The notes: generated by a model not told the origin, from the sequence alone. DNA of 13,473 bases from Candidatus Nitrosopumilus sp. (GCA_029864805.1 JAOTSS010000051.1:1-13473); one strand, 5' to 3'; shown: positions 1-7,189, counted from the first letter of the stretch. Numbers and translations: made by a program.

Positions 1-48
1 TGTTGGTTCTGATGTTGGTTCTGATGTTGGTTCTGATGTTGGTTCTGG
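1..48. repeat. 12-bp tandem repeat (four units)
   Basis: The unit TGTTGGTTCTGA is repeated four times from base 1, the last unit ending in G instead of A. On the minus strand each unit codes for Ser-Glu-Pro-Thr. The array continues to the window edge, so the copy number is a minimum. Confidence 0.9.
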
Positions 49-177
49 TTTAATTCTAGAGTCAAATTCAGATAAAATATCTTCTGCATCTTTTGATTTT
101 TTAATGTCGCTCAATTTGGAATTCCTGTAATAACAAAAATTTCTCCGGCTTTTATTAATTTTTCAGGCTTTACCCAT
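1..177 (-). pseudogene. Frameshifted small protein with EPTS repeats, running off the left edge
   Basis: Three pieces in different reading frames look like one broken minus-strand gene. An ATG at 177 overlaps the end of the 77-aa gene and reads MGKA before a stop at 165-163. An adjoining frame reads KPEKLIKAGEIFVITGIPN and then stops. A third frame, open from about 162 down to base 1, reads KLSDIKKSKDAEDILSEFD and then four E-P-T-S repeats. Removing one base near 166 and another shift near 118 would give one continuous protein. An alternative is a short intact gene starting at TTG 114, with a TATA-like box at about 150-158. I do not recognise the family. The low-complexity Pro/Glu/Thr/Ser tail resembles a linker or surface-exposed region, but that is inference. 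The rest of the gene lies outside the window, so true decay, consensus error and an alternative start cannot be separated here. Confidence 0.45.
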
Positions 178-403
178 TAAGATAGTCTTCAAGTAATTTT
201 TCAAGATCGTCTTCATTACTAGCTTTTCTAATTTTCTCAACTAAATCCTCTTCTTCAACCTCATAGCAATTTAACACATCTTGAGAATCTTTGAAAACCA
301 ACATTGCTTTATTTTTAAAAATACAATGATAGAGTTTTTCTTTTTCCATTTTCTCAGGTTTTAAATTGATTCCATTTTCGTCAGCAGAAACTGGATTTTC
401 CAT
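170..403 (-). CDS. Small acidic protein of unknown function (77 aa)
   Basis: I do not recognise the family. The protein starts with a polar segment (residues 1-22). A compact core follows, with LYHCIFKNKAMLVFKD at about 24-39, and then an acidic amphipathic helical tail rich in Glu, Asp and Lys (about 46-74). There is no signal peptide or membrane segment, and only two scattered Cys. The ATG at 403 is preceded by a TATA-like CTAAATAC about 25 nt upstream (424-432), which fits a leaderless mRNA. Met19 is a possible internal start. It lies downstream of the hydrolase and 35-aa ORF on the same strand but probably has its own promoter. Its stop overlaps the ATG of the broken EPTS gene, so the two may once have been coupled. 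Confidence 0.65.
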   Translation of the reverse strand: MENPVSADENGINLKPEKMEKEKLYHCIFKNKAMLVFKDSQDVLNCYEVEEEDLVEKIRKASNEDDLEKLLEDYLNG

Positions 404-441
404 AAAAATAAGAGGGAGTATCAGTATTTAGATGAATAAGG

Positions 442-549
442 TCAGTTATTCGTCAGTATTTTTGATTCAGTCCACGGATCTTGAGTTGACATTTCATTGC
501 TAATAGTATTCCAACTAGAATAAAATGGTCTTAATTCAGATATACTCAT
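442..549 (-). CDS. 35-aa ORF coupled to the hydrolase by an ATGA overlap
   Basis: This ORF is too short for usual gene calling. ATG at 549-547 overlaps the TGA stop of the upstream alpha/beta hydrolase (ATGA), a typical sign of translational coupling. The peptide begins MSISELRPFYSSWNTISNEM, continues with QDPWTES and ends at TGA 444-442. It is polar, with aromatic residues and no membrane segment. No family was recognised. Composition and codon use look coding rather than random. It could be a true small protein or the N-terminal remnant of a longer gene lost by deletion or frameshift, since nothing convincing continues in the same frame. Confidence 0.45.
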   Translation of the reverse strand: MSISELRPFYSSWNTISNEMSTQDPWTESKILTNN

Positions 550-1343
550 GCTAAAAAATTACGAATTAATTCAAAAACTTGTTCAGGTTTTTCAGTAAAT
601 GGAGCGTGACCTGTATCGGGAATTATTTCAACATGAGAATTAGAAATATGTTCTTTGAAGATTTCAGAATGCTCAGGGGGGATCACCCTGTCCTCAGATC
701 CCCAAAGAATCAATGTAGGAACATCAATCAGTTTTAGCCTTTCAATTTCTATCTTAGTACTTGCACTATTTTGAAGAGTTGATTTAAATGCATATTTTGC
801 ATTTGGTAATGTAATTCTTCGGATAAAACTTTCGACCAGTATTGACGGGATTTTAGTGCTGTCAGTAACCATCTGCTCAAAAATTTTCCTTACTGTATCA
901 GTCGTAGGGTTCATTGCCACACTCATATATTCATCCAACAGAACTGTAGGTTCTTTGAGCATTCCAGAAGAATCTATCAAGACTAGTTTCTCTATCTGAA
1001 TTTTATTTAGCATGATTATTTCTGCTGCAATATACCCTCCCAAAGAATGGCCTACAATACTTGTTTTACCGTTATCAAGACCAAGAAAGTTCATAAAATC
1101 TATGATTATGTCCCTGAAATTTTTAATTGTGTAATCCATTGATACAGGTTTGTCACTTTCGCCGAAACCAGGCAAATCAAGAGAAAGTGTATGAAAGTTT
1201 GTCGATAAAGATTTAGGAATACCAACCCATCTATCAGCAGAAGAGCCAAGACCATGAATAAACAAAATATGCCTGTCATTACCTTTCCCAGATTCAAGAT
1301 ATCTTATATTCAGACCATTCAGGTTTGCCCAATGTCCTTGCAA
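546..1343 (-). CDS. Alpha/beta hydrolase (265 aa)
   Basis: This is a soluble serine hydrolase of the alpha/beta-hydrolase fold (MhpC/esterase-like); the substrate cannot be told from sequence. Visible motifs are the oxyanion-hole HGLG (30-33), the nucleophile elbow G-H-S-L-G-G with Ser100, the acid Asp218 in GSEDRVIPP, and His246 in TGHAPF, so the catalytic triad is complete. The segment DLPGFGESDKP (56-66) is also typical, and the length is normal. The start is TTG at 1343-1341, with no upstream in-frame ATG before a stop. A TATA-like GATAAAAG about 26 nt upstream supports a leaderless transcript from this TTG. The stop is shared as ATGA with the 35-aa ORF. Esterase, C-C bond hydrolase or haloperoxidase-like activity are all possible. 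Confidence 0.88.
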   Translation of the reverse strand: MQGHWANLNGLNIRYLESGKGNDRHILFIHGLGSSADRWVGIPKSLSTNFHTLSLDLPGFGESDKPVSMDYTIKNFRDIIIDFMNFLGLDNGKTSIVGHSLGGYIAAEIIMLNKIQIEKLVLIDSSGMLKEPTVLLDEYMSVAMNPTTDTVRKIFEQMVTDSTKIPSILVESFIRRITLPNAKYAFKSTLQNSASTKIEIERLKLIDVPTLILWGSEDRVIPPEHSEIFKEHISNSHVEIIPDTGHAPFTEKPEQVFELIRNFLA

Positions 1344-1378
1344 TATCTGTTTAATTTTTGAGTCTAACTTTTATCTTT

Positions 1379-1524
1379 TCAATTATTTGTTATAAGAAGT
1401 CTGTCTGCGATGGTTTCTTTGGTTCCATTGATTTTCTTGGTTCTGGTTTTTAAGATGAGATAGGATATGTTAGTTTAAGTGAGGATACAGAACTATTTTT
1501 ATTTTTTAATTTTCTCGTAGTCAA
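1379..1524 (-). pseudogene. Frameshifted small gene remnant
   Basis: The gap between the hydrolase and the zinc-ribbon gene holds two adjoining coding-like frames on the minus strand. The first starts at TTG 1524, reads MTTRKLKNKNSSVSSLKLTY and stops after PISS. The next frame picks up at nearly the same place, reads ISYLILKTRTKK and then INGTKETIADRLLITNN, and stops at 1381-1379. Joined by a single shift near 1455 they would give a basic protein of about 47 aa. No family was recognised and no motif is visible. Because the composition is protein-like on both sides of one break, a recently broken gene or a sequencing indel is more likely than chance. Confidence 0.4.
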
Positions 1525-1566
1525 ATAATGATTTTGTAAAATTTAGTTTAATGAGAAGTGTTTGGA

Positions 1567-1806
1567 TTAATCTTGAACAATTATTCTCATGAGTACACTG
1601 AATATCAACAAAGAAGCAATTAGGATGATGAACCATTTCTTTTTAGATAACTTCAAAATTTTTCTGAAAAAAGGTTTGTTTATCAGTGACTTAGAGTCAT
1701 GAACATATTTGTAATCATAACACTTTGAACAAAGTTTTCCAGCAACATGCCAATTAGGTTTTGGATCATATTTTGCCTCTTTAATCATACAAAACGCACA
1801 CTTCAT
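1567..1806 (-). CDS. Zinc-ribbon protein with C-terminal membrane anchor
   Basis: Two Cys pairs, C-x2-C at residues 3-6 and C-x2-C at 26-29, form a likely zinc ribbon in a soluble N-terminal domain, with the conserved-looking YDPKPNWHVAGKLCSKCYDY between and around them. A basic stretch (about 48-57) leads into a hydrophobic helix (about 59-74) that anchors the protein, with a short tail outside. I chose ATG 1806 (MKCAFC) because the TATA-like AATATATT at 1832-1839 lies about 29 nt upstream. ATG 1815 would add MLF but sits only about 20 nt from that box. The function is unknown: possibly a membrane-tethered metal-binding or protein-interaction factor, which is inference. Confidence 0.75.
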   Translation of the reverse strand: MKCAFCMIKEAKYDPKPNWHVAGKLCSKCYDYKYVHDSKSLINKPFFRKILKLSKKKWFIILIASLLIFSVLMRIIVQD

Positions 1807-1831
1807 AAACAACATAATTAATTTAATTACT

Positions 1832-1839
1832 AATATATT
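1832..1839 (-). promoter_or_regulatory. TATA box of the zinc-ribbon gene
   Basis: AATATATT lies about 29 nt upstream of ATG 1806 on the minus strand, near the expected spacing for an archaeal TATA box and a start close to the transcript end. Confidence 0.4.
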
Positions 1840-1932
1840 GCGGCACTATTCTGAAATTCCTTCATCTTCGTAAAGGTATCGGTTCAATATTAGTAAGAAA
1901 TTTCTGAAAGGAAAAGAGAAATAATTGAGAGT

Positions 1933-3111
1933 TTAGAATTTCTTTCTGATTCCAATAAACAAACTAACTGGAATTCCAACATACATTCCAAGATTCAACA
2001 AAATCAAACTAATCCCATATCCTAACACTTCAGATTCGGAATCCATATCAATATAATTCAGAATTGAAAGTGATGAAATCATTGGTGTAATTACAATCTT
2101 GATTGTTTCCTTAAATATTGGATTTTCACGCTCATAATCTGCTATAGCTGGACTAAATGAGTAATAGAAATCATTGAATGAATTTATGAATGATGTTCCT
2201 GATTCTGTGTTTAGTAGTTTGTTGTCTCTTAGTTCTCGTAATTTTTGAACTTGTGGGGCTAGCTCGGAACCGTATGTTGCAGTAGCTATAAGACAACCAC
2301 CACCACTTCCGCCAGGACCAGTTTCAAAACTAGAATTGCAATCACCATTAATGAGCACATCACCAAATTCTGCCTCAGTTGAACCTTGAGATATTATTTT
2401 CTGATTCTGAATTGCAACAACTTTCAAATAGCCATCCTGTGTTGTTTTTTGAATTTTTGCACCAAATATTCCCTGACTGCCTAGTGATGATTCACATCCA
2501 AAAATAACACTAGTGCCGCTTTGACCATTTATTTCAGTGTAATCAAAACTTGAAGATTGAAGTGCACCTGACCATTCTGTATCAGAAAATATGAGTAATT
2601 TTGCGTTGTTACCAGGTATTTCTAGTTGTAATTCAGATTCTATTATTTTTTCTATTTGTTGTGATTGTGTAAGTTGTGCAGTATTAGTAATTTGAGAAAA
2701 AATATGAGTTCCTATTATGATTATTTCATAATCAGACCTACTAAAAGGAATTGTAATTGTTCTATCAGTTGATGTTGAAGTTTCTTCAAAGAAATTAAGA
2801 TTTAGCCCACTTACAAGAATCTTAAATTCTCTATCTTCCGAACTAATTTTCGCATCAATCAAATTTCGAGGCAATGTTATAGTTAATTCTCCTCGAGATC
2901 TAGCATCTAAGGAAATTATCAAAGAGGTAGTTTCTGGGTTTATCTCAAAACCTAAAACTTTTCCGCCACGTATGTCATAATCTGGTTCTTTGAACTGTTG
3001 TGCAAAAGAAGTAGAAGTAAATGTTCCAATCATTATCACAAACAATACAATTACCAAAATCGAGATATTCACTGATGATCTGTGTTGCAAGAGACAAATA
3101 AACGCAATCAT
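1933..3111 (-). CDS. Secreted, membrane-anchored CFI-box-CTERM protein
   Basis: This is an extracytoplasmic protein of a family expanded in Nitrosopumilus-like archaea. The N-terminus is a signal peptide: a hydrophobic core at about 15-32 and a likely cleavage after TSFA (Ala37-Gln38). A beta-rich domain with no recognised enzyme motif follows (about 40-255). A Gly-rich linker GPGGSGGGC leads to the CFI-box motif CLIATATYGSELAPQVQ (Cys273 onward), then RELRDN, FYYSFSP and IADYERENP, the usual order for this C-terminal module. A terminal membrane segment (about 363-386) ends in basic RKKF. There is no PEF-G sorting motif, so it is probably not a substrate of the nearby archaeosortase. ATG 3111 has an AT-rich box about 28 nt upstream. 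GTG 3072 (MNISILVIV) also has TTTATTT 26 nt upstream and would give a shorter signal peptide. The molecular role is unknown, probably in the cell envelope. Confidence 0.82.
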   Translation of the reverse strand: MIAFICLLQHRSSVNISILVIVLFVIMIGTFTSTSFAQQFKEPDYDIRGGKVLGFEINPETTSLIISLDARSRGELTITLPRNLIDAKISSEDREFKILVSGLNLNFFEETSTSTDRTITIPFSRSDYEIIIIGTHIFSQITNTAQLTQSQQIEKIIESELQLEIPGNNAKLLIFSDTEWSGALQSSSFDYTEINGQSGTSVIFGCESSLGSQGIFGAKIQKTTQDGYLKVVAIQNQKIISQGSTEAEFGDVLINGDCNSSFETGPGGSGGGCLIATATYGSELAPQVQKLRELRDNKLLNTESGTSFINSFNDFYYSFSPAIADYERENPIFKETIKIVITPMISSLSILNYIDMDSESEVLGYGISLILLNLGMYVGIPVSLFIGIRKKF

Positions 3112-3215
3112 CTTTTCTTTTATTCAATACCTAGAAAAAATTAAGGAGTACTACCAAGGATTTCATTTACAAAAAATGTTCTAGTTTTTAAGTTTTTTAG
3201 ATTATTCAAAAAATT

Positions 3216-3230
3216 ATTCATTTAATGAAT
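3216..3230. repeat. Perfect 7-bp inverted repeat in an AT-rich gap
   Basis: ATTCATT-T-AATGAAT lies in the 226-bp stretch (3112-3337) upstream of the CFI-box gene. It could be an operator, but the region is very AT-rich and a chance palindrome is plausible. I see nothing else in that stretch beyond AT-rich promoter-like sequence. Confidence 0.3.
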
Positions 3231-3337
3231 TTATAGCATATTATTCAGAGAGGAAAATCATCAATACAAACTGATAAAGGTTTTTTCAATTTAGTTCATC
3301 CAATAACTAATTTCTGATTTCTCCATAATTTACCCAA

Positions 3338-3703
3338 CTACGGATCCTCCCCATAATCAGAATACTGCGAATACTCTTGTTTGTACCAAGTGGAACCAGA
3401 ATTGTAAAAAAAGTCAGACTCACGATACGTTGACATAGTGGTCCAAACCTTTCTCGTTTTGCATCCAAAAACTCTCGATTAATTAATTCAGCCGTTCTAT
3501 TCTAAGAGATTTGTTAGATATCAGACAAGAGATTGCAAGAATTTGAAATCCAATCTGATTCCATTCCCACAATATAATCATAGTTTTTTTCTCCAGATTA
3601 GAATATTTTGTGAATTGATCAATTGTCCAAATGTGTTCTTAACTGATTCCTTTGACCTAAGTGAGTCTTGGAACATCATCATCAGACTATATTGGGCCTT
3701 CAT
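3338..3703 (-). pseudogene. Decayed gene of about 120 aa with frameshifts and stops
   Basis: This explains most of the long gap between the CFI-box gene and DNA polymerase IV. Three consecutive coding-like pieces are readable on the minus strand. From ATG 3703: MKAQYSLMMMFQDSLRSKES then VKNTFGQLINSQNILIW, stopping at 3580-3578. A shift near 3595 gives SGEKNYDYIVGMESDWISNS, then stops at 3516-3514 and 3504-3502. The same frame resumes with NRTAELINREFLDAKRERFG. A further shift near 3437 leads to STYRESDFFYNSGSTWYKQE then YSQYSDYGEDP, ending at TAG 3340-3338. The Tyr/Glu-rich tail and Lys/Arg-rich middle are clearly protein-like. No family was recognised. At least two shifts and two stops argue for real decay more than a single sequencing error. 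Confidence 0.6.
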
Positions 3704-3763
3704 GATTTAGTATGGAAACACTGGTAAATAATACTGCTTTCGGTCAATTATTGTAATGAATGC

Positions 3764-3779
3764 ACAATATAGTAATAAT
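3764..3779 (+). promoter_or_regulatory. TATA-like promoter of DNA polymerase IV
   Basis: CAATATAGTAATAAT lies 24-31 nt before the TTG start at 3800, the spacing expected for an archaeal TATA box with little or no leader. It is divergent to the decayed gene at 3338-3703. Confidence 0.45.
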
Positions 3780-3799
3780 CAAAACAGCATGGAAAGATA

Positions 3800-4894
3800 T
3801 TGGAAACAAGAGTAGTTTTCCACATAGATTTTGATTATTTTTATGCGCAATGCGAGGAGACAAGATCACCTGAATTAAAAACAAAGCCGGTATGTGTTTG
3901 TGTTTTCTCAGACAGGGGAGGCGATAGTGGAGCAATAGCTACGGCCAACTATACTGCAAGAAAATACGGGGTCAAGTCAGGAATACCAATATCATTTGCA
4001 AAAAAAAGACTAGAAGATAGAAAAGATGCAGTGTTTTTGCCTGTGGATTTTGACTTCTATTCAGATATTTCAGAAAAAGCAATGGAGATCATGAAATCAA
4101 ATGCAGATATTTTTGAATATGTTGGAAGGGATGAAGCATATTTGGATGTAACAAAAAGAGTAGAAGGTGATTTCAAAAAAGCAAGTCATCTTGCACAACA
4201 AATCAAAAATTCCATTCGAGAAAAAATTAAACTTAGTTGTTCAATTGGAATTTCACCCAACAAGTTAATTTCAAAGATCGCATCTGATTTTCGAAAACCA
4301 GATGGCCTTACAGTTGTGACTCCAGATAACATAAATGAGTTTTTAGAACCATTAAAAATTAGAGCAATTCCAGGAATAGGAAAAAAAACTGAAGAAAGAT
4401 TTTCTGAAATGAAATTAGATACAATACAAGATTTAAAAAAATTAGATGTTTTTACTTTGAATAAAGAATTTGGAAGAAAGAGTGGAATCCACATCTATAA
4501 TGCAGTAAGGGGAATAGACAATGAGCCAGTCAAAGAAAGAGAGGCCAGGATACAATACAGTAAAATTTCAACACTAAAAAAAGACTCAAAAGACTACCAA
4601 TTCCTATCAGAAAATATTGCGGAATTATGTAAAGAAGTGCACAGTATCTTAATGGAAAAAAACCAAATGTTCAAATCGGTTGGAATTTATCTTGTTCAAT
4701 CAGATTTATCAAGTAAATCAAAATCAAGAATGCTGAAAAATCCAACCACGAGTATTGAGGAATTACAAAAAAATGCGGATCAATTACTAAAAGAAGCATT
4801 AGAAAATCAGGCAAATACAATTAGAAGATTAGGGGTGAAAGTTGCAGAACTTTCAGAAGTTCAAGGGCAAAGTAGTATCACGAATTATTTCTAA
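3800..4894 (+). CDS. dbh: DNA polymerase IV (Y-family, Dpo4-like)
   Basis: This is a translesion DNA polymerase that copies past damaged bases with low fidelity. The N-terminal palm begins FHIDFDYFYAQCEE, with catalytic Asp10 and the steric-gate Tyr15. The second acidic pair is Asp111-Glu112 in GRDEAYLDV. SCSIGISPNKLISKIASDF (about 166-184) is the usual palm motif. A helix-hairpin-helix AIPGIGKKTEERF follows at about 209, and the little-finger domain occupies about 245-350. The C-terminus is a canonical PIP box, QSSITNYF (357-364), for binding the PCNA clamp. Length matches Sulfolobus Dpo4 plus a few residues. The start is TTG 3800: the nearby ATG 3789 is out of frame and an in-frame stop lies at 3776. 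It is convergent with the archaeosortase gene, with only 9 nt between stops and a T-run just beyond. Confidence 0.95.
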   Translation: METRVVFHIDFDYFYAQCEETRSPELKTKPVCVCVFSDRGGDSGAIATANYTARKYGVKSGIPISFAKKRLEDRKDAVFLPVDFDFYSDISEKAMEIMKSNADIFEYVGRDEAYLDVTKRVEGDFKKASHLAQQIKNSIREKIKLSCSIGISPNKLISKIASDFRKPDGLTVVTPDNINEFLEPLKIRAIPGIGKKTEERFSEMKLDTIQDLKKLDVFTLNKEFGRKSGIHIYNAVRGIDNEPVKEREARIQYSKISTLKKDSKDYQFLSENIAELCKEVHSILMEKNQMFKSVGIYLVQSDLSSKSKSRMLKNPTTSIEELQKNADQLLKEALENQANTIRRLGVKVAELSEVQGQSSITNYF

Positions 4895-4903
4895 ATAGAA
4901 AAA

Positions 4904-5821
4904 TTATTGTTCAAGTTTTTTCATGCGTCTTGATTCTATCAAAATTACTATCAGAATGAATGCAAACAGCCATGGCAGAAACATGATTTCGCCTGCAATC
5001 TTATGATATTCTTCCCATGCCACAGGATCTGTTGTCACTTTAAGGGCATACCAAGATAATGAAAATATTCGAATCAGATTAACTGTGATAGTACCTATAA
5101 TACCTAAAACAAAATACATTACTTTTCGATTTCTGGGAATATTCAGTTTTAACATGAATGCACCAATAACCAATGAAAAAATAATAATACTATGAACTCC
5201 AGCAGATGGCCAAAAAACTTGAAGTGCCATAGAACCATGTTCGCCTCGCAAGAACATGACATTGTCTTTCGCTATTGCCGTCCCAAGATCAAGCATTGTA
5301 ATTATCCATACATTAGCTTGAACAAAGTATGGAACAATATACTGTAAAGGACCCAAGGTATCGTATGGGAAGAATGCATCAAGTGAGAGAATAATTGCAG
5401 TACCAGTTAGAAAGATTGGTCCAGCAGGTGCAATTCTAATCCATCGTTTACCAAAGAAAAGGGTCAATGCTGTAACAATAAAAATTGCCATAACAACAAA
5501 ATCCCACATCCAAGTCCATGAATAAATTAATTGTACGTCAAACTGCTCAGCAGATTCAACAATATAATCTCTGAGACCGTACTCTAATGAAATTAGATAT
5601 ATGATAGTTAGAAGTGCCATAGGGATTACTGCAAGTAGTCGTTTTTTAGAAATAACAATTTTAAGACCAATTAATTCGGCTACTATGAAAACAAGTGCAA
5701 AGAAATAACCACCTCTACCCTCATTCCAACTCCAAGCAATTGAATCAGGGTATGCAATCATTGAAAAAAGAATTGGGCTTGCAATTATGAAAATTCCAAA
5801 AATAAGATTCCAATTCTGCAT
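4904..5821 (-). CDS. Archaeosortase/exosortase family membrane protease, thaumarchaeal type
   Basis: This polytopic membrane protein (about eight hydrophobic segments over 305 aa) is predicted to be a transpeptidase that cuts C-terminal sorting signals on secreted proteins. In the C-terminal half the family signature order is visible: WPSAGVHS (204-211), NLIR with Arg251, and EEYHKIAGE with His273. The Arg and His catalytic positions are kept. At the nucleophile position, where exosortases and archaeosortases carry Cys, this protein has Ser206 (P-S-A-G-V-H). That may be typical of the thaumarchaeal branch (ArtE-like, which I associate with PEFG-CTERM substrates), but I cannot confirm it here. 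No PEFG-CTERM protein is in the window. ATG 5821 is preceded by TTTATTT about 25 nt upstream. An alternative is a non-catalytic or serine-dependent homologue. Confidence 0.8.
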   Translation of the reverse strand: MQNWNLIFGIFIIASPILFSMIAYPDSIAWSWNEGRGGYFFALVFIVAELIGLKIVISKKRLLAVIPMALLTIIYLISLEYGLRDYIVESAEQFDVQLIYSWTWMWDFVVMAIFIVTALTLFFGKRWIRIAPAGPIFLTGTAIILSLDAFFPYDTLGPLQYIVPYFVQANVWIITMLDLGTAIAKDNVMFLRGEHGSMALQVFWPSAGVHSIIIFSLVIGAFMLKLNIPRNRKVMYFVLGIIGTITVNLIRIFSLSWYALKVTTDPVAWEEYHKIAGEIMFLPWLFAFILIVILIESRRMKKLEQ

Positions 5822-5884
5822 TAGTTAAACCTAAAAAATGGCAAATAAATAGCTCAACTTTGTAAATTTTTAAAATTCGTCTAT

Positions 5885-6036
5885 TCATAAAAATTCAAAA
5901 ACTATAATTCCACACAGATTCATTTCATAGTCCTCAGGATCTCTACTATTAGGCATAATTGAGACATAATCAACATCAGATGAGCAAAAATATTATTTCA
6001 AAATTGTAAAAATCCACTATTCTTAGTAACTTCCAA
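5885..6036 (-). pseudogene. Frameshifted remnant between archaeosortase and CSC membrane protein
   Basis: Two coding-like minus-strand pieces abut. From TTG 6036 the first reads MEVTKNSGFLQF and stops at 6000-5998. The next frame, open from 5992, reads FCSSDVDYVSIMPNSRDPED then YEMNLCGIIVFEFL and stops at 5887-5885. A single shift near 5995 would join them into about 47 aa. No family was recognised. It lies just downstream of the DsbA/membrane-protein pair (5 nt after its stop) and could once have been the last gene of that group. A sequencing indel is an alternative to decay. Confidence 0.4.
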
Positions 6037-6040
6037 TAGA

Positions 6041-6526
6041 TTAAGATCTAGAACGGATATCACATTCAACTTTGAGTGATTTTATAGTAGTGAAATAAGT
6101 TACAACCAAAATAGCAATTGCAATGATTCGAATTGGAATCTCATAATTTGTTAGAAATGCAGTTGCAGTAGCACCTACTGAGCCAAAAGTCGAGATCACT
6201 GCAAATCCAACAGGTCCACAACTACACGCACCAGCAGCTGCACCAACGATAGAACCAACAACACCGCCACCCATTTTTTGTTTTGAACTTTTCAAAATAC
6301 TAATTCGAAAAATATTCATTGGGATTACCAATGCAGACAGAGATGAAAGTGTCAAGATCAATACAAATCCCAATTCAGTTCCAGAAGGTAAATGACTTAC
6401 AACGTAGGGGTCTAAGAAAATATATTCAGACAATATCAGCAAGCCAGTCATCATAGATATGAAAATGACAGTAGACAAGAGAACATAGTTGAAATTTAAA
6501 AATACAAGTTTGATGGGTTGCATCAT
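6041..6526 (-). CDS. Four-helix membrane protein with an intramembrane C-S-C motif
   Basis: I do not recognise a named family. Hydrophobic segments lie at about 12-34, 52-70, 88-112 and 129-147. The third is Gly/Ala-rich and contains VGAAAGACSCGPVGFAVIST, with Cys101 and Cys103 followed by Gly-Pro. A third Cys (154) is in the polar tail. The start ATG at 6526 directly abuts the TAA stop of the DsbA-like gene, so the two are almost certainly co-transcribed and co-translated. Paired Cys in a membrane helix next to a thiol oxidoreductase suggests an electron-relay partner, comparable in role (not in sequence) to CcdA, DsbB or VKOR. This is inference. Metal transport or a purely structural role are alternatives. 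Confidence 0.8.
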   Translation of the reverse strand: MMQPIKLVFLNFNYVLLSTVIFISMMTGLLILSEYIFLDPYVVSHLPSGTELGFVLILTLSSLSALVIPMNIFRISILKSSKQKMGGGVVGSIVGAAAGACSCGPVGFAVISTFGSVGATATAFLTNYEIPIRIIAIAILVVTYFTTIKSLKVECDIRSRS

Positions 6527-7189
6527 TTAGATCATTGGATCCAGTATTTGCTTAAAAACAGAAAATGGTTGTGCCCCACTGATTTGTTGTTGCCCGTCAG
6601 GACCTACAATGAAAAACCCAGGAGTTCCGCGTACACCATTGTCTCTTGCTTGTTGTATGTTGTACTGAACACGTTTTGAGTACTTTCCAGAATCAAGACA
6701 ACTTTCAAAAAGTTCCATGTCAAGATCCAAACTAAATGCAAATGCCTTCAGTCTTTCAGAGTTTGCCCAACCGCCATCTATTTTTGGTTCTTGTGAATTG
6801 TAAAGAAGATCATGATAATCCCAGTACATGCCTTGATCTTCAGCACAATATGAGGCCTGTGCTGCTTTAGGGGAGTCGTTTCCCAAAAAGGCCAAATCAA
6901 CAAAAACTAAATTTGCTTTTCCGGTTTCGATATAATCACGTGTTATTGCAGGTTTTGTATTATGAAACCAATTATAGCATTGATGGCATTGATAATCACC
7001 AAATTCAACAATTGTGATTGGAGCAGAAGGATCACCTAAAATTGCAGAGCCCATAACAGTGGAAATCGTACCGTGTGTTCTGCCCATGTCAAGATTAACA
7101 GTTTCTGAGGAAGATGATGAAACAGATGCTGCAATACCGGCGACTATTGCCACAATAATGACACCCAGAATTACAGCTTTTTTATTCAT
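6527..7189 (-). CDS. DsbA-like extracytoplasmic thiol oxidoreductase
   Basis: This is a thioredoxin-fold disulfide oxidoreductase or isomerase acting outside the cytoplasmic membrane. The N-terminal hydrophobic segment (about 5-22, after MNKK) is an uncleaved anchor or signal peptide, followed by a Ser-rich stretch. The active site is FGDYQCHQCYNWF with Cys68-His-Gln-Cys71. The DsbA helical insert spans about 105-175. The cis-Pro loop is GVRGTPGFF (Pro190) and FIVGPDG follows. Two additional Cys (115 and 164) may form a structural disulfide. Thaumarchaea usually carry several DsbA-like paralogues. It sits 31 nt downstream of the C2H2 gene and abuts the CSC membrane protein, which is a candidate redox partner. 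A T-rich box at about 7211-7217 is a weak own promoter. Confidence 0.9.
   Translation of the reverse strand: MNKKAVILGVIIVAIVAGIAASVSSSSSETVNLDMGRTHGTISTVMGSAILGDPSAPITIVEFGDYQCHQCYNWFHNTKPAITRDYIETGKANLVFVDLAFLGNDSPKAAQASYCAEDQGMYWDYHDLLYNSQEPKIDGGWANSERLKAFAFSLDLDMELFESCLDSGKYSKRVQYNIQQARDNGVRGTPGFFIVGPDGQQQISGAQPFSVFKQILDPMI

Noticed and set aside
1623..1630. GATGATGA resembling a C box of a C/D sRNA
   Set aside because: It is inside a coding region on the opposite strand and no matching D box or paired C'/D' was seen.
1816..1932. Readable minus-strand tail (NRYLYEDEGISE) after the CFI-box stop
   Set aside because: Too short and without a start; could be a relic, but the composition alone does not support it.
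2990..3184. 64-aa plus-strand frame opposite the signal peptide of the CFI-box gene
   Set aside because: Antisense shadow of a clear signal peptide; no promoter or family features.
4892..4921. T-run after DNA polymerase IV as a terminator
   Set aside because: Plausible for archaea, but T-runs are frequent in this AT-rich sequence and it lies in the end of the convergent gene; not listed as a separate feature.
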